A program made the position numbers and the translations under genes. The notes below the pieces were generated by a model. That model had not been told where the DNA came from and did no database searches. It saw only the letters and a list, made by a program, of their open reading frames with translations. Shown one piece after another: positions 52,314-61,522 of a DNA stretch of 64,000 nt. Position 1 is the stretch's first letter; each line of letters starts with the position of its first letter. Origin of the DNA: Methanocalculus alkaliphilus (lineage in GTDB: Archaea > Halobacteriota > Methanomicrobia > Methanomicrobiales > Methanocorpusculaceae); NCBI RefSeq assembly GCF_024170505.1, contig NZ_JALJYG010000003.1, positions 62,001-126,000 of the forward strand, written 5' to 3'.

Positions 52314-53777
52314 TCACGCCCGGTCAAAGCCTTTCAGAAGGCCCATCACGAGGACGATGACCGGGATCACCTCAAGCCGCCCGATCCACATCAGGAGAAT
52401 GAAGAAGATCTTTGAGATTGCCGACATATCAGCCGAAACATGGCCGGTACTGATCCCGTTATTGCAGGCAGCGGTGATGACATCGAAGATGACATGGCTT
52501 GTATCGTATCCCGGACCTTCGAAGAGGAGGATACAGATTGTGCTGAAGAATATGATGATGAAGTAGAGGACGATGATCAGCATATTCTTTGAGACCTCAT
52601 ACTCAGCGACCATCTTCGGTATGCTCCGCCCATCATGCCGGAACGGAATAATCGCACGTCCGGAGATGAAGATGCGGCGGAACCACCAGATGAGCCCCTC
52701 ATAACAGATCACCACGCGCTCAAGTTTCAGCCCGCCGGCAGTGCTCCCCGCCGCCCCCCCGATGACCATCAGTGCCGAGAGGAAGAGGATGGTTGCACTC
52801 GGCCATAACGCCGGGTTGGTATTCTGAAATCCGGTCGTTGTTGCAGCCGATACGGTCATAAAGAGACCATAACGGATGGCATCAGAGGCAGCAAGGCCAC
52901 TTTGATAGATGAGATCAAGCGTGATGAAGAGAAGACCACAGCCAATGATGGCAAGGAGCAGGGCTGCCTGCCGCTCCCGGAAGAAGGTAAAGATTTTCTT
53001 TGAATAGAGGGAGAAATAAATCTTGAACGGAAGGGCGCCTGCAATCATGATCGGGATGAGGAGGAGCTCCATCAGATAGTTATCATACTGTGCGATGCCT
53101 GCATCATACATCGTGAATCCGCCTGTCGCGATTGCGACAAGTCCAAGATTCAGCGCATCCCAGGGACCCACACCCGAAATGAGCACCAGCCCGATTCCGG
53201 CGAGTGTCAGAACGATATAAATCTTCCACATAAATATGCCGGTATCAACGACACTCGGGAGAAAAGACTCGGATCGTGCCTCAGACCGGTACATACCCCT
53301 CTGAACAAGGCCTGAGCGGTTGACCATTGCGATGGTGAAGGCAACGATCCCGATACCCCCCATCCATTGCATAAAGGATCGCCAGAAGAGGAGGGTCTTT
53401 GGGAGATCATCAAGTCCGGTGATCATCGTCAGGCCTGTCGTCGTCCACCCTGACATCGCCTCAAAGACGCAATCAAGATAAGGCATTCCTGTTCCGAAAT
53501 AGAAAGGAAGTGCCCCGATTAATGAAGCAAAAAGCCAGACAACTGCCACAGAGCTGAGAGAGACCGAAAGGCGTGCCTGTTTATTCGAGGGGGGTGCATT
53601 CCTGAGGAGACTGCCGGTGAGGAAGAAGATGATGGGGACGACCGCCATCGCCACAAGAACATCCCATTCACGAAAATACCATGTGATCAGGAGCGGGGCC
53701 GAAGAGGCAAACCCCATAAACTGGAGGATGCCCCCGAGATCACGGGCGATGACCAGGAAGTGCTCCCATCGATCCAT
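52314..53777 (-). CDS. trkH: TrkH-family potassium uptake protein
   Basis: A 487-residue membrane protein of the Trk/Ktr/HKT K+ transporter family. Four repeats with selectivity-filter-like segments are visible: AMSGWTTTGLTMI, AIATGGFTMYDAG, SAATTTGFQNT and TAACNNGISTGHV. The last ends in MWIGRLEVIPVIVLV. No trkA gene is adjacent, so the gating subunit must be elsewhere. With the nearby betaine transporter it points to osmotic adaptation. It lies 40 nt downstream of prk. Confidence 0.93.
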   Translation of the reverse strand: MDRWEHFLVIARDLGGILQFMGFASSAPLLITWYFREWDVLVAMAVVPIIFFLTGSLLRNAPPSNKQARLSVSLSSVAVVWLFASLIGALPFYFGTGMPYLDCVFEAMSGWTTTGLTMITGLDDLPKTLLFWRSFMQWMGGIGIVAFTIAMVNRSGLVQRGMYRSEARSESFLPSVVDTGIFMWKIYIVLTLAGIGLVLISGVGPWDALNLGLVAIATGGFTMYDAGIAQYDNYLMELLLIPIMIAGALPFKIYFSLYSKKIFTFFRERQAALLLAIIGCGLLFITLDLIYQSGLAASDAIRYGLFMTVSAATTTGFQNTNPALWPSATILFLSALMVIGGAAGSTAGGLKLERVVICYEGLIWWFRRIFISGRAIIPFRHDGRSIPKMVAEYEVSKNMLIIVLYFIIIFFSTICILLFEGPGYDTSHVIFDVITAACNNGISTGHVSADMSAISKIFFILLMWIGRLEVIPVIVLVMGLLKGFDRA

Positions 53778-53817
53778 TGTATCAGATAGTACGGGCGAGC
53801 GTAAATAGATTGACCGG

Positions 53818-54774
53818 TCAGAGCGGCTCTCCTATGAGAGAGCATCGCCTGCAGATGATACGCCACGCGATGAGCAGGGCAACCACGTTCGTTGGGGTGA
53901 TCGTTCTCCCCGGGAAGAAGGGGAGGGCGCAGATTGTCGTCTGCTCCTCGATGCTCTCCTCAAGTGAACGGGCAAAGCCGAATGGGAGATACCCATCAAG
54001 GGTCAGGGAGGAGAGCCGGCGATCATCGAGCAGCACCTCACCCGATCCGATGCTGAAAGGACCGTCTGCACACGGGAGAATGCGTGCGAGATCAAGGGTA
54101 AACGGAACAGCAGGGACACAACCAACCGGGATGGTCTGAAGGAGAGAGACCCTGTAGAGAGAAGGGTCATCTGGGAAAGCGCAGCTGCTCTCCTCTATCC
54201 TGATGATCATATCTGCGTATTTCCGTTGGAAAGCAATGTACTGTTCAAAATCAGGCTTTCTCTCTTCAATTTCTGCAAGGACCTCCTCACGGCGGTACCC
54301 CCGATCCCCGACATCACGTCTGACCTTCCATGCAAATTTGACATCATCATCGGGATCAACATAGATCGAGATATCAATCAATGACCGCAGCTCCTCATTG
54401 AAGAGGGGATGCAGCCCTTCGATGATAATGATGCTTCGGGGAGCAAAAGGAACCTCCGGGTCGAAAGTTCCTGTCTCATGGTTGTAGACAGGCTTGGATA
54501 TCGCCCTTCCTGATCGGAGGGTGGCAAGATCAGAGGCGAGACGGTCGAAGCGGTTGGCATCCGGATGGAGCGGGGTGATCCTCTTCTCTGCACGCTCCTG
54601 CCGATCATATCTGTGATAGTCATCAAGGGTGATCGTCCCGACAACCGAGGGCCCAAGAATAACCCGGATGAGATCGGTAAATGTCGTCTTTCCGGAACCG
54701 CTGTCTCCCGCAACCCCGATGATGAGTGGGGTGGTCGATTTGGCTATCGCGGTATGGTACTCTTCAGGCGTCAT
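53818..54774 (-). CDS. prk: Phosphoribulokinase, archaeal type
   Basis: A 318-residue P-loop kinase: GDSGSGKTTF (about residues 23-32), TLDDYHRYDRQER (catalytic Asp and substrate Arg/His), IIIIEGLHPLFNEELR (Walker B and family block). It would phosphorylate ribulose 5-phosphate to ribulose 1,5-bisphosphate. In Methanospirillum an enzyme of this type works with Rubisco in the reductive hexulose-phosphate pathway. No Rubisco gene is in the window. Uridine kinase is an alternative, but length and TLDDYH favour PRK. Confidence 0.85.
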   Translation of the reverse strand: MTPEEYHTAIAKSTTPLIIGVAGDSGSGKTTFTDLIRVILGPSVVGTITLDDYHRYDRQERAEKRITPLHPDANRFDRLASDLATLRSGRAISKPVYNHETGTFDPEVPFAPRSIIIIEGLHPLFNEELRSLIDISIYVDPDDDVKFAWKVRRDVGDRGYRREEVLAEIEERKPDFEQYIAFQRKYADMIIRIEESSCAFPDDPSLYRVSLLQTIPVGCVPAVPFTLDLARILPCADGPFSIGSGEVLLDDRRLSSLTLDGYLPFGFARSLEESIEEQTTICALPFFPGRTITPTNVVALLIAWRIICRRCSLIGEPL

Positions 54775-54813
54775 AGATGATAGTTGATCCCTTGATTATT
54801 GAGCCTTTTCGCA

Positions 54814-55824
54814 TCAGAACCATTGATCAAGGCTCTTCTGCCCGGATGATGAGCGGGAGGGGGCAATCCGATCCATTACTCCTGAGATGCGATCAGCAGA
54901 GAAGCCATACTCTTCGATCAACATCTCCCTCACAGCATCCGGATTAGGAGGTCGCCAGTCCGGCCGATAGTCTCTGTTGATCGGGGGGGAGAGGAAGAAT
55001 TCCCGGACGGGATCGGGATCAAATGCCAGATCCTTCTCCCTGAGCACCTCATCGAACCGTCCTTCACGTACAATCTTCTCGGCTTTCTTCGGGCCTATCC
55101 CATAGATGCCATCGTTGAAATCCGTTCCGACGAGGATAGCGATATCAATCAGCATCTCCCGGGTCATCGAAAGGCCGTTGAGGAGTTCCGGGAGATAGAT
55201 CCGCTCAGGAGAGATCGTCTGCTGCTTCCCCCGTATTCGCCGCTTCCCGGAGACGGTCAGGTTTCTGATAAGAACCGATGCTCCAAAGAGAAGGGAGTCA
55301 TAGTCCTGTGAGACCGAGTAGGTAGCCACCCCGGATTCGATGAGCGCCGCGGACTGAGCCTCACCTTCAGAGGGTGCCTCCATCCAGGGGATGCCCAGCG
55401 CATCAAGAAGCCGCTGACTGCTCCCGATGATCGCATGATCGATCCGGGATGATACCATTGCCGCACGGTACGCAGCCTCGGTGTCACCCCGTCTCAGGGC
55501 ATCCTCCCAGTTCGCCTGGCCGGCTTCACGCACCTCGCGCCTCCCGGATATGGTCTTCTCCTTGAGATCCGGTGGAGCACCATCGTAGATATAGACAGGC
55601 CTGATCTCCCTCTCAAGGAAATGAGCGGTCCGGAAGAGGATGCCCGAGAGATGGGAGGTGACCCTCCCCTCGGTATCCTTCAGCGGTGTTCCATCAGGCT
55701 GGCGAATGATCGATATAAACTGATACAGTGCATTGTGCGCATCAATTGCTGCCACTCCTTTCAGTTCTTCCCATCCGACAGGATGGCGGTACCCTTCAAG
55801 GAGGGGGCGGATAGGTACTCCCAT
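54814..55824 (-). CDS. fen: Flap endonuclease 1
   Basis: A 336-residue structure-specific 5' nuclease that removes flaps during Okazaki-fragment maturation and repair. The N-domain (VAAIDAHNALYQF, VYIYDGAPPDLKEKT) and I-domain (GIPWMEAPSEGEAQSAALIESG, SQDYDSLLFG) hold the acidic residues; LVGTDFNDGIYGIGPKKAEKIV is the helix-hairpin-helix. The C-terminus QKSLDQWF is a PCNA-binding PIP box. It starts 9 nt after the small membrane protein gene. Confidence 0.96.
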   Translation of the reverse strand: MGVPIRPLLEGYRHPVGWEELKGVAAIDAHNALYQFISIIRQPDGTPLKDTEGRVTSHLSGILFRTAHFLEREIRPVYIYDGAPPDLKEKTISGRREVREAGQANWEDALRRGDTEAAYRAAMVSSRIDHAIIGSSQRLLDALGIPWMEAPSEGEAQSAALIESGVATYSVSQDYDSLLFGASVLIRNLTVSGKRRIRGKQQTISPERIYLPELLNGLSMTREMLIDIAILVGTDFNDGIYGIGPKKAEKIVREGRFDEVLREKDLAFDPDPVREFFLSPPINRDYRPDWRPPNPDAVREMLIEEYGFSADRISGVMDRIAPSRSSSGQKSLDQWF

Positions 55825-55833
55825 ATCTATTCG

Positions 55834-56145
55834 TTAGCGGTACCGTCGGTTCATACCATCGACGATGACGCCAAGCTGTTCAATAATTCTTTCATGCTTC
55901 CGGTTCAGGCTTGAAGAGATCTCCTCAAGATTTACCCGCATCATCCTTTCACGGGAGATGATACTCTCTTCTAACCTGCGTATCTTTATCCCGAGTGAGA
56001 AGAAGAGACCTCCCAGCGAGAGCATCATCAGTGTTGCTGCGACTGCGATGGTAACATCATGCCAGAGCCGGATGACGAGCATCAGTGTCGAAATGACCAG
56101 CACGACGATGAGGATACCATCCCAGAGAGAATCACGAGCGTCCAT
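55834..56145 (-). CDS. Small two-TM protein with coiled coil
   Basis: A 103-residue protein with two hydrophobic segments (about residues 9-25 and 31-53) followed by a charged helical tail (about 55-100: EESIISRERMMRVNLEEISSSLNRKHERII) that looks like a coiled coil. I do not recognise a family. It is the most upstream gene of the fen-prk-trkH run, divergent from the presenilin-like gene. Confidence 0.65.
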   Translation of the reverse strand: MDARDSLWDGILIVVLVISTLMLVIRLWHDVTIAVAATLMMLSLGGLFFSLGIKIRRLEESIISRERMMRVNLEEISSSLNRKHERIIEQLGVIVDGMNRRYR

Positions 56146-56200
56146 GTTTTACCATAAGAAGAACCAATATAATTAAGCTACCTATCCGGAGCAGACTCTT

Positions 56201-57103
56201 ATGGATCAGCGAAATCTACCCGCCATCATCGGCATGCCGATCATCCTCCTCGCCGTCATCATCGGCGGAGTACTTCTTGCAGCTCCTGTTGAGGGGGCAG
56301 GATTAACAGCATTTGAGGATCCCGATTCAATGGCAAACCCCTTCATCTTCCTTGCCATCCTTCTGACATTCACCGCCATTCTCCTTCTCCTCATCCGCGC
56401 GGCAAAACAGAATATCATCAGCCTGATCATCGGTGGCGCAATCTTCCTCACCTATATCTATGTCTATTCTGCGATACTCCACCACTTTTTCGGAGATGAT
56501 ATCATCACCATACCCGGTGCCATCCTCTTTGCCGGAGTTTCAATCGGGCTTCTGTACAGGTTCCCCCGATGGTATGTTATCGATGCTCTCGGCATAGTTC
56601 TTGCCTCAGGTGTCGCGGCAATCTTTGGTGCCTCACTTGCGATCATGCCGGTTATCATACTGCTTACAGCCCTTGCCATCTATGATGCAATCTCTGTCTA
56701 CCGGACAAAGCACATGATCACCCTTGCCGAAGGGGTGATGGAGCAGAAGATGCCGATCCTGTTTATTATACCAAAGGATCGACATTTCACCGGCACATAT
56801 GAGAAGATCTCCTCCACACCTGAAAGAGAAGGGACAAAGAAAGAGAGGAGTACATTTCTTATGGGGATGGGAGATGCGATCATGCCGGCAATTCTTGTCG
56901 TATCTGCATTCACCTTTCTTGAAAGCCCGGTTCCGGCGATTGCAGCTGCCGCCGGAACCTTCGTCGGCCTCTTCGTCCTCCTGAGAATGGTCTTTTCTGG
57001 AAAACCACAGGCAGGTCTTCCCCCATTAAACGCAGGGGTTATTCTTGGTTTTCTGGCAGGGTGTATGCTGGTGTCGGAGTGGTCGTGGGTGTTCGCTCTT
57101 TGA
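56201..57103 (+). CDS. Presenilin-like A22-family intramembrane aspartic protease
   Basis: A 300-residue membrane protein with about nine hydrophobic segments. The catalytic aspartates are in AIYDAISVYR (Tyr161-Asp162) and MGMGDAIMP (Asp225, the GxGD motif), and PPLNAG (about 273) corresponds to the presenilin PAL motif. A soluble loop of about 50 residues lies between the two Asp helices. This is the archaeal PSH-type homologue, which cleaves peptides inside the membrane. Its last codons (GFLAGCMLVSEWSWVFAL) are found again 548 nt downstream in a tandem duplication. Confidence 0.88.
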   Translation: MDQRNLPAIIGMPIILLAVIIGGVLLAAPVEGAGLTAFEDPDSMANPFIFLAILLTFTAILLLLIRAAKQNIISLIIGGAIFLTYIYVYSAILHHFFGDDIITIPGAILFAGVSIGLLYRFPRWYVIDALGIVLASGVAAIFGASLAIMPVIILLTALAIYDAISVYRTKHMITLAEGVMEQKMPILFIIPKDRHFTGTYEKISSTPEREGTKKERSTFLMGMGDAIMPAILVVSAFTFLESPVPAIAAAAGTFVGLFVLLRMVFSGKPQAGLPPLNAGVILGFLAGCMLVSEWSWVFAL

Positions 57104-58157
57104 GAGCGGCCTCCAGAACCTCCTCCACCCCCTCTCCTGTCACTGTTGATATTCAGAACCCCTTCATACCGTGCCAGATCCAACCTGTTGGCAACGACGA
57201 TGCGGAAACCTTGGCCAACCCCCTCATCTCTTCCAGAAGCAGTTCCTGTGTCTCAAGCTCATACCCGCAATAGGCACGTGCATCGACGATAAAGATGATG
57301 AGATCTGCGACATAGATCAGGGCGTTTCATGCCTGCCGCTCGATCCGGCCCCTCTTGACCCGCCCGGCGGTATCGAGGATACCGGGTGTGTCAATGAACT
57401 GTATCCTCTCACGGCGGGTCACCTGACGGTGGCCGACGACAACCTCTTTTGTGGTAAACGGATATGATGCCACCTCGGGTTTCGCAGTTGAGACGAGTCG
57501 TATGAACGAGCTCTTCCCAACATTCGGATATCCGGTGAGACGACCGGAAGTTTCCGGAGGATGTTGCGTGCATCAAAAAAGAGGGGTTATCGTAGGTTTT
57601 CTGGCAGGGTGTATTCTGGTATCGGAGTGGTCGAGGGTGTTCGCTCTTTAAGAGCGGCCTCCAGAACCTCCTCCACCCCCTCTCCTGTCACTGTCGACAT
57701 ATTGAGAACCCCTTCAACTTCATAGCGGGCTAAATCCGACTTGTTGGCGACAACAATGATCGGAACCTTTGCCAGCTCCCTGACCTCTTCAAGGAGCAGT
57801 TCCTGTGTCTCAAGATCATACCCGCAATGGGCACTTGCATCAATGATAAAGACGATGAGATCTGCGACATAGATCAGGGCGTTTAATGCCTGCCGCTCGA
57901 TCCGGTTCCTCTCGACCCGTCCGCCGGTATCCAGGATGCCGGGTGTGTCAATGAACTGAATCCTCTCCCGCCGGGTCACCTGGCGGTGGCCGACGACGAC
58001 GCCTTTTGTGGTGAACGGATATGATGCCACCTCCGGGGTCGCAGTTGAGACGAGCCTGATGAAAGAACTCTTCCCAACATTCGGATACCCTGCGATGACG
58101 ACGGTAAACTCATCAGGGGAGACGACCGGAAGTTTTCGGAGGATGTTGCGTGCATCA
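57033..58157. repeat. Imperfect tandem duplication of a convergent gene junction
   Basis: Copy 1 (about 57033-57575) and copy 2 (about 57579-58157) align along their whole length with many base changes. They share, for example, the run at 57053 and 57601, exactly 548 nt apart. Copy 1 is about 34 nt shorter, with a deletion of about 27-31 nt near 57530. Each copy holds the 3' end of the presenilin-like gene (plus) overlapping the 3' half of the GTPase gene (minus). Confidence 0.88.
57039..57575 (-). pseudogene. Decayed 3' fragment of the NOG1-type GTPase gene
   Basis: This minus-strand segment matches residues about 145-327 of the intact GTPase downstream. It keeps recognisable pieces (GYPNVGKSSFIRLVST, RIQFIDTPGILDT) but has an in-frame TGA at 57327-57329 where the intact gene has a Leu codon (QALNAL), a one-base deletion around 57185-57235, and loss of about 30 nt just before the P-loop. 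It has no 5' part and no start. It overlaps the 3' end of the presenilin-like gene (57039-57103). Confidence 0.88.
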
Positions 58158-58570
58158 TTCAAAAATCTCAGATCCTTATCGATCTGGTGAACCATCGAGG
58201 CGATCCGTGCCACAGCCTGTTTCCGTGCAGCAAGGCTGTCGGGGGAGTGCCGCATCGTCTTTGCGATCTCCTTACCCTTATCACGGGTATGCCATGCCGC
58301 CCAGCCGACAGCACCAAACGCCTTCCTCATCTCCTCGATATCAAAGAGGATATCGACAAGATCCCGGTAGAACGGGGGGAGAGTATGAAATTCAGGGAAT
58401 GACTGGATGATTGCCACCAGTTTATCATGAACAGCCTGGGTGATTGCTCGGACAAACTCTTCATTTGCTCGATCCTTATTGTTCTTTTTGCGCATCTTCT
58501 TTGCCGCACGGCGGAAACTCCTGTCGAGTAATTCATCTGCCGTCGGAACGGTTGGTATTGTATCAAACAT
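57587..58570 (-). CDS. NOG1-type GTPase
   Basis: A 327-residue GTPase of the OBG/NOG1 group. The N-terminal 150 residues are helical (TPPFYRDLVDILFDIEEMRKAFG-type block, here TLPPFYRDLVDILFD), typical of Nog1. The G-domain has G1 GYPNVGKSS (161-169), G3 DTPGILDTGG, and G4 NKSD. Eukaryotic Nog1 acts in 60S ribosome assembly, and the archaeal protein is likely to do the same. It is intact although its 3' half is duplicated downstream. Its end overlaps a relic of the presenilin-like 3' end on the other strand. Confidence 0.92.
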   Translation of the reverse strand: MFDTIPTVPTADELLDRSFRRAAKKMRKKNNKDRANEEFVRAITQAVHDKLVAIIQSFPEFHTLPPFYRDLVDILFDIEEMRKAFGAVGWAAWHTRDKGKEIAKTMRHSPDSLAARKQAVARIASMVHQIDKDLRFLNDARNILRKLPVVSPDEFTVVIAGYPNVGKSSFIRLVSTATPEVASYPFTTKGVVVGHRQVTRRERIQFIDTPGILDTGGRVERNRIERQALNALIYVADLIVFIIDASAHCGYDLETQELLLEEVRELAKVPIIVVANKSDLARYEVEGVLNMSTVTGEGVEEVLEAALKERTPSTTPIPEYTLPENLR

Positions 58571-58619
58571 CAGCGACGTATCCCCAAGCTATTTATTTGT
58601 ATATAAATGAACAATCATT

Positions 58620-59498
58620 ATGGATCTCTCACTCATCCAGAAAGATATTCTTATAACATTAATCTCCCTCTATCATCAACATTCTCATCCCGTGAAAGGA
58701 GATGATATTGCAGATATCATCAAAAGAAATCCGGGAACTGTCCGGAACCAGATGCAGGCATTGAAAGCGCTCGGTCTTGTTGACGGAGTCCCCGGACCAA
58801 AAGGAGGGTATCACCCGACCGCAGAGGCATATCGGGAGCTGAATATTAAGCCGACCGACGATGAGGCTGAGGTGACGATAACCCGGGACGGGGAGATAAT
58901 ACAAGGAATTAAAGTGACAGAGATCGACTTCACCACCCTCTGCCACCCGGATCTCTGCCATTCCCTCATCAGAATAATTGGAAATGTCAGAAACTTCAAC
59001 ATCGGGGAAGAGATCACCATCGGCCCGACTCCTGTCAACAAACTGATGATCCGCGGCGAGGTCTTTGGCAGGGACGAAATTCAGGGCGCGCTCCTCATAT
59101 CAATCTCAGAGATGACCTCACTCCCAAAGAAGTCGATCCGCCATTATATGAGTACGCCCCTTATCAGTATGGCACCTGAAACCCCGATACATGAGGCAAT
59201 ATCCATCTCTATCCGCCACAGGATTCATGGTGCCCCGGTCATCGTCGGAGAGGAGCTTCATGGGATCATCACCCTGACTGATATCGTCAAGGCAATTGAT
59301 CGCAATCTTCCCCTTGACACCCCGATCAGCACCATCATGACCCACGATGTCATTGAAGCTGATGGTGACACAAGACTGTATGAGGTGATACGCAGGTTTA
59401 AAGAGCGTGAGATCGGGAGGCTGATCGTCGTTGATGACGGAAAGCCCGTCGGCATCCTCACCCAGTCTGATATTATCCGTGTCTTTCCCACCCTGTAA
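58620..59498 (+). CDS. HTH and CBS domain transcriptional regulator
   Basis: A 292-residue protein. Residues 1-75 form a winged helix-turn-helix (DIADIIKRNPGTVRNQMQALKALGLVDGVPGPKGGY). A middle domain (about 80-165) is unassigned. Two CBS domains follow (HYMSTPLISMAPETPIHEA and TIMTHDVIEADGDTRLYEV), which probably sense a nucleotide. This arrangement is common in methanogen regulators of unknown targets. A TATAAAT lies about 16-23 nt upstream of the ATG, so the message is short-leadered or leaderless; it is divergent from the GTPase gene. Confidence 0.88.
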   Translation: MDLSLIQKDILITLISLYHQHSHPVKGDDIADIIKRNPGTVRNQMQALKALGLVDGVPGPKGGYHPTAEAYRELNIKPTDDEAEVTITRDGEIIQGIKVTEIDFTTLCHPDLCHSLIRIIGNVRNFNIGEEITIGPTPVNKLMIRGEVFGRDEIQGALLISISEMTSLPKKSIRHYMSTPLISMAPETPIHEAISISIRHRIHGAPVIVGEELHGIITLTDIVKAIDRNLPLDTPISTIMTHDVIEADGDTRLYEVIRRFKEREIGRLIVVDDGKPVGILTQSDIIRVFPTL

Positions 59499-59556
59499 CT
59501 TCTTCTTTTTGGAAAAATGAGAATAATTTATATACTTATCAACCAACCATCTTTCT

Positions 59557-59805
59557 ATGACGTTGGCTTTTGCTCGTACGCTTCGGCGAAAGAAGATCAT
59601 GAGTAGTGACGGCAAGGTGATCGGGCAACTGAAAAATATTATCATTGATGTTGACAGTGGCCAGGTGATCAACCTGGTTGTCCTCCCCGAATCCGGGTTT
59701 GATGCCTCAAGCTATAAGCTGGATAACAACTGCATGCTCGTTCCGTTTGAAGCGGTAAAAGATATTAAGGATTATATCGTCGTTGACCGGTATATGCTCA
59801 GATGA
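59557..59805 (+). CDS. PRC-barrel domain protein
   Basis: An 82-residue single PRC-barrel protein (SSDGKVIGQLKNIIIDVDSGQVINLVVL). PRC barrels occur in RNA-maturation factors (RimM) and photosynthetic reaction centres; small archaeal versions have also been linked to cell division (CdpB). The target here is unknown. A TTTATATACTT about 22-30 nt before the ATG suggests a leaderless mRNA. It converges on the phosphatase gene with a 5-nt gap. Confidence 0.85.
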   Translation: MTLAFARTLRRKKIMSSDGKVIGQLKNIIIDVDSGQVINLVVLPESGFDASSYKLDNNCMLVPFEAVKDIKDYIVVDRYMLR

Positions 59806-59810
59806 TCGGA

Positions 59811-60503
59811 TCAAAAAAAGCGTTCAAGGGCAGATAATACTCCATCCGAGAAACCATCACCATACGAGCGCTCAGTAACAGAGTTCGCAATTTTTTTCAA
59901 TCCGGAACTCCCATTTTTCATTGTAATTCCATACCCCGCAGTTTCAAGCATCTCAATATCATTATCCGAGTCCCCGACAGCGAGGAAGTCCTCCGGGGAG
60001 AGGGAGAGGAGGGGGGCAAGTTTCAGAAGCGCGTTTCCCTTTGAGAGGCCGGGTGGTTGCAGATGAATGGCAAAGCCGGTGTCGATCACCCTCACCGGGA
60101 TATCGGCCAGGACGTCCCTCACCTCCCCGACCGGGACGGTCTTTGCAAATGCAACATCCACATATCGGAGATCCATGCTGAACGGGATGAGATCCACCCC
60201 CTGATCACCATAATAGGATGTAAGACGGTCATATGCACGAAGGGAGACCGACCGGTCACCCGTCACAACAAGCTCACCATCAAACCCTGTCTGAAATACC
60301 CCTCCGTTCTCACCAATAACAGCACCATCTGTTCCAATCATCCGGGCAACCGCATCAAGGAAGCAGATGGTATTCCCGGAAGCAAGAACGACCGGGATAT
60401 CCCGATCCAGGAGGAGGCGGATCGTCTCGATGGCACCGGTATTGATCCTCCTCTTCTCATCGGTCAGTGTACCGTCAATGTCACAGACAAGGGCTTTTAA
60501 CAC
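59811..60503 (-). CDS. Archaeal phosphoglycolate phosphatase-like HAD hydrolase
   Basis: A 230-residue HAD phosphatase with a C2-type cap. Motif I is DIDGTLTD (nucleophile Asp8), motif II VVLASGN, motif III LSKGNAL, and motif [12 protein letters not shown]. The family includes archaeal phosphoglycolate phosphatase and sucrose-phosphatase-like enzymes. Phosphoglycolate could arise from Rubisco or from DNA repair. The gene overlaps the end of radA by 7 nt, which fits a role after DNA damage, but this is inference. Confidence 0.88.
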   Translation of the reverse strand: MLKALVCDIDGTLTDEKRRINTGAIETIRLLLDRDIPVVLASGNTICFLDAVARMIGTDGAVIGENGGVFQTGFDGELVVTGDRSVSLRAYDRLTSYYGDQGVDLIPFSMDLRYVDVAFAKTVPVGEVRDVLADIPVRVIDTGFAIHLQPPGLSKGNALLKLAPLLSLSPEDFLAVGDSDNDIEMLETAGYGITMKNGSSGLKKIANSVTERSYGDGFSDGVLSALERFF

Positions 60504-61471
60504 GGTTTTATTCCTGCCTTCTCGACCATGAAGGTCGCTTCGCCTTCAGGGAGGTTCGGACTGTCCACAAGCCGTGCAATCCTCTTGCCGGCCTTGCTCT
60601 TCCTTAGATATAGCCGGAATGTTGCCGAGTGGCCGACGATATTTCCACCTATCGGCTTTGTCGGATCGCCAAAGAAGACACCGGGGTTCGACATGACCTG
60701 GTTGGTGACAAGAGCGACGGCATTATGCTCATCGACGAGCTTGAAGAGCTCATGCATATGACGGTTCAGTTTCTGCTGCCGTGGTGCAAGTGTCCCCCGC
60801 CCCGCATACTCTGCGCGGAAGTGGCCGGTGAGTGAATCAATGATGATGAGCCGGATTGGTTTATCCGTATCCCTCTTCTCGTTTGCAAGATCCCGGGCAC
60901 TATCGATGAGGAGCATCTGATGATCCGAGGTGTGCGCCCGTGCAATATGGATATGCTCAAGGAACTCTTCGGGTGTTCCAACCTCGCAGTCGACCGCAAG
61001 CCCCTCCACCATCTGGGTGATACGCTCCGGCCTGAATGTATTTTCTGTATCGATATAGAGACAACTCCCTCCAAGACCGCCACATTCTACCGGGAGCTGG
61101 CAGTTGACCGCCATCTGGTGGACGATCTGACTCTTTCCGGATCCAAATTCCCCATAGAGCTCGGTGATCGCCTGGGTTTCGATCCCGCCACCGAGGAGCT
61201 CATCGAACTCAGGAACAAATGACCTGAGTTTCCGAACATCCTGCCTCTTGAGGAGGACATCAGTTCCGGTCTTGAAGCCACCGATATCGGCGATCTCGCG
61301 TGCGCCCTTGATGATCTTTTTGGCAGTCGCCTCACCAAGCTCCGCAGCCTCGGCCAGATCGGCCGTTGTTGCGGTTGCGATACTCTCTACGGAACAATAT
61401 CCTGCTTCACGAAGCCTCTCTGCACTTGCGGGGCCGATACCAGGGACATCTTCCAGTTCTATTAATGCCAT
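60497..61471 (-). CDS. radA: DNA repair and recombination protein RadA
   Basis: A 324-residue archaeal RecA/Rad51 homologue that forms filaments on single-stranded DNA and drives strand exchange. Residues 1-60 are a helix-hairpin-helix domain ([19 protein letters not shown]). Walker A is GEFGSGKSQ (107-115), Walker [16 protein letters not shown], and the L2 region includes [21 protein letters not shown]. It lies between an OB-fold protein gene and the HAD gene. Confidence 0.97.
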   Translation of the reverse strand: MALIELEDVPGIGPASAERLREAGYCSVESIATATTADLAEAAELGEATAKKIIKGAREIADIGGFKTGTDVLLKRQDVRKLRSFVPEFDELLGGGIETQAITELYGEFGSGKSQIVHQMAVNCQLPVECGGLGGSCLYIDTENTFRPERITQMVEGLAVDCEVGTPEEFLEHIHIARAHTSDHQMLLIDSARDLANEKRDTDKPIRLIIIDSLTGHFRAEYAGRGTLAPRQQKLNRHMHELFKLVDEHNAVALVTNQVMSNPGVFFGDPTKPIGGNIVGHSATFRLYLRKSKAGKRIARLVDSPNLPEGEATFMVEKAGIKPC

Positions 61472-61522
61472 ATCTTCTTACTCCTTGTTGAGATATGATC
61501 TGATATTCTCAGGGAGAGGTTA

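Noticed and set aside
57061-57651. Short plus-strand frames between the presenilin-like and GTPase genes
   Set aside because: They are antisense to the duplicated GTPase fragment; the only meaningful piece is the relic of the protease C-terminus.
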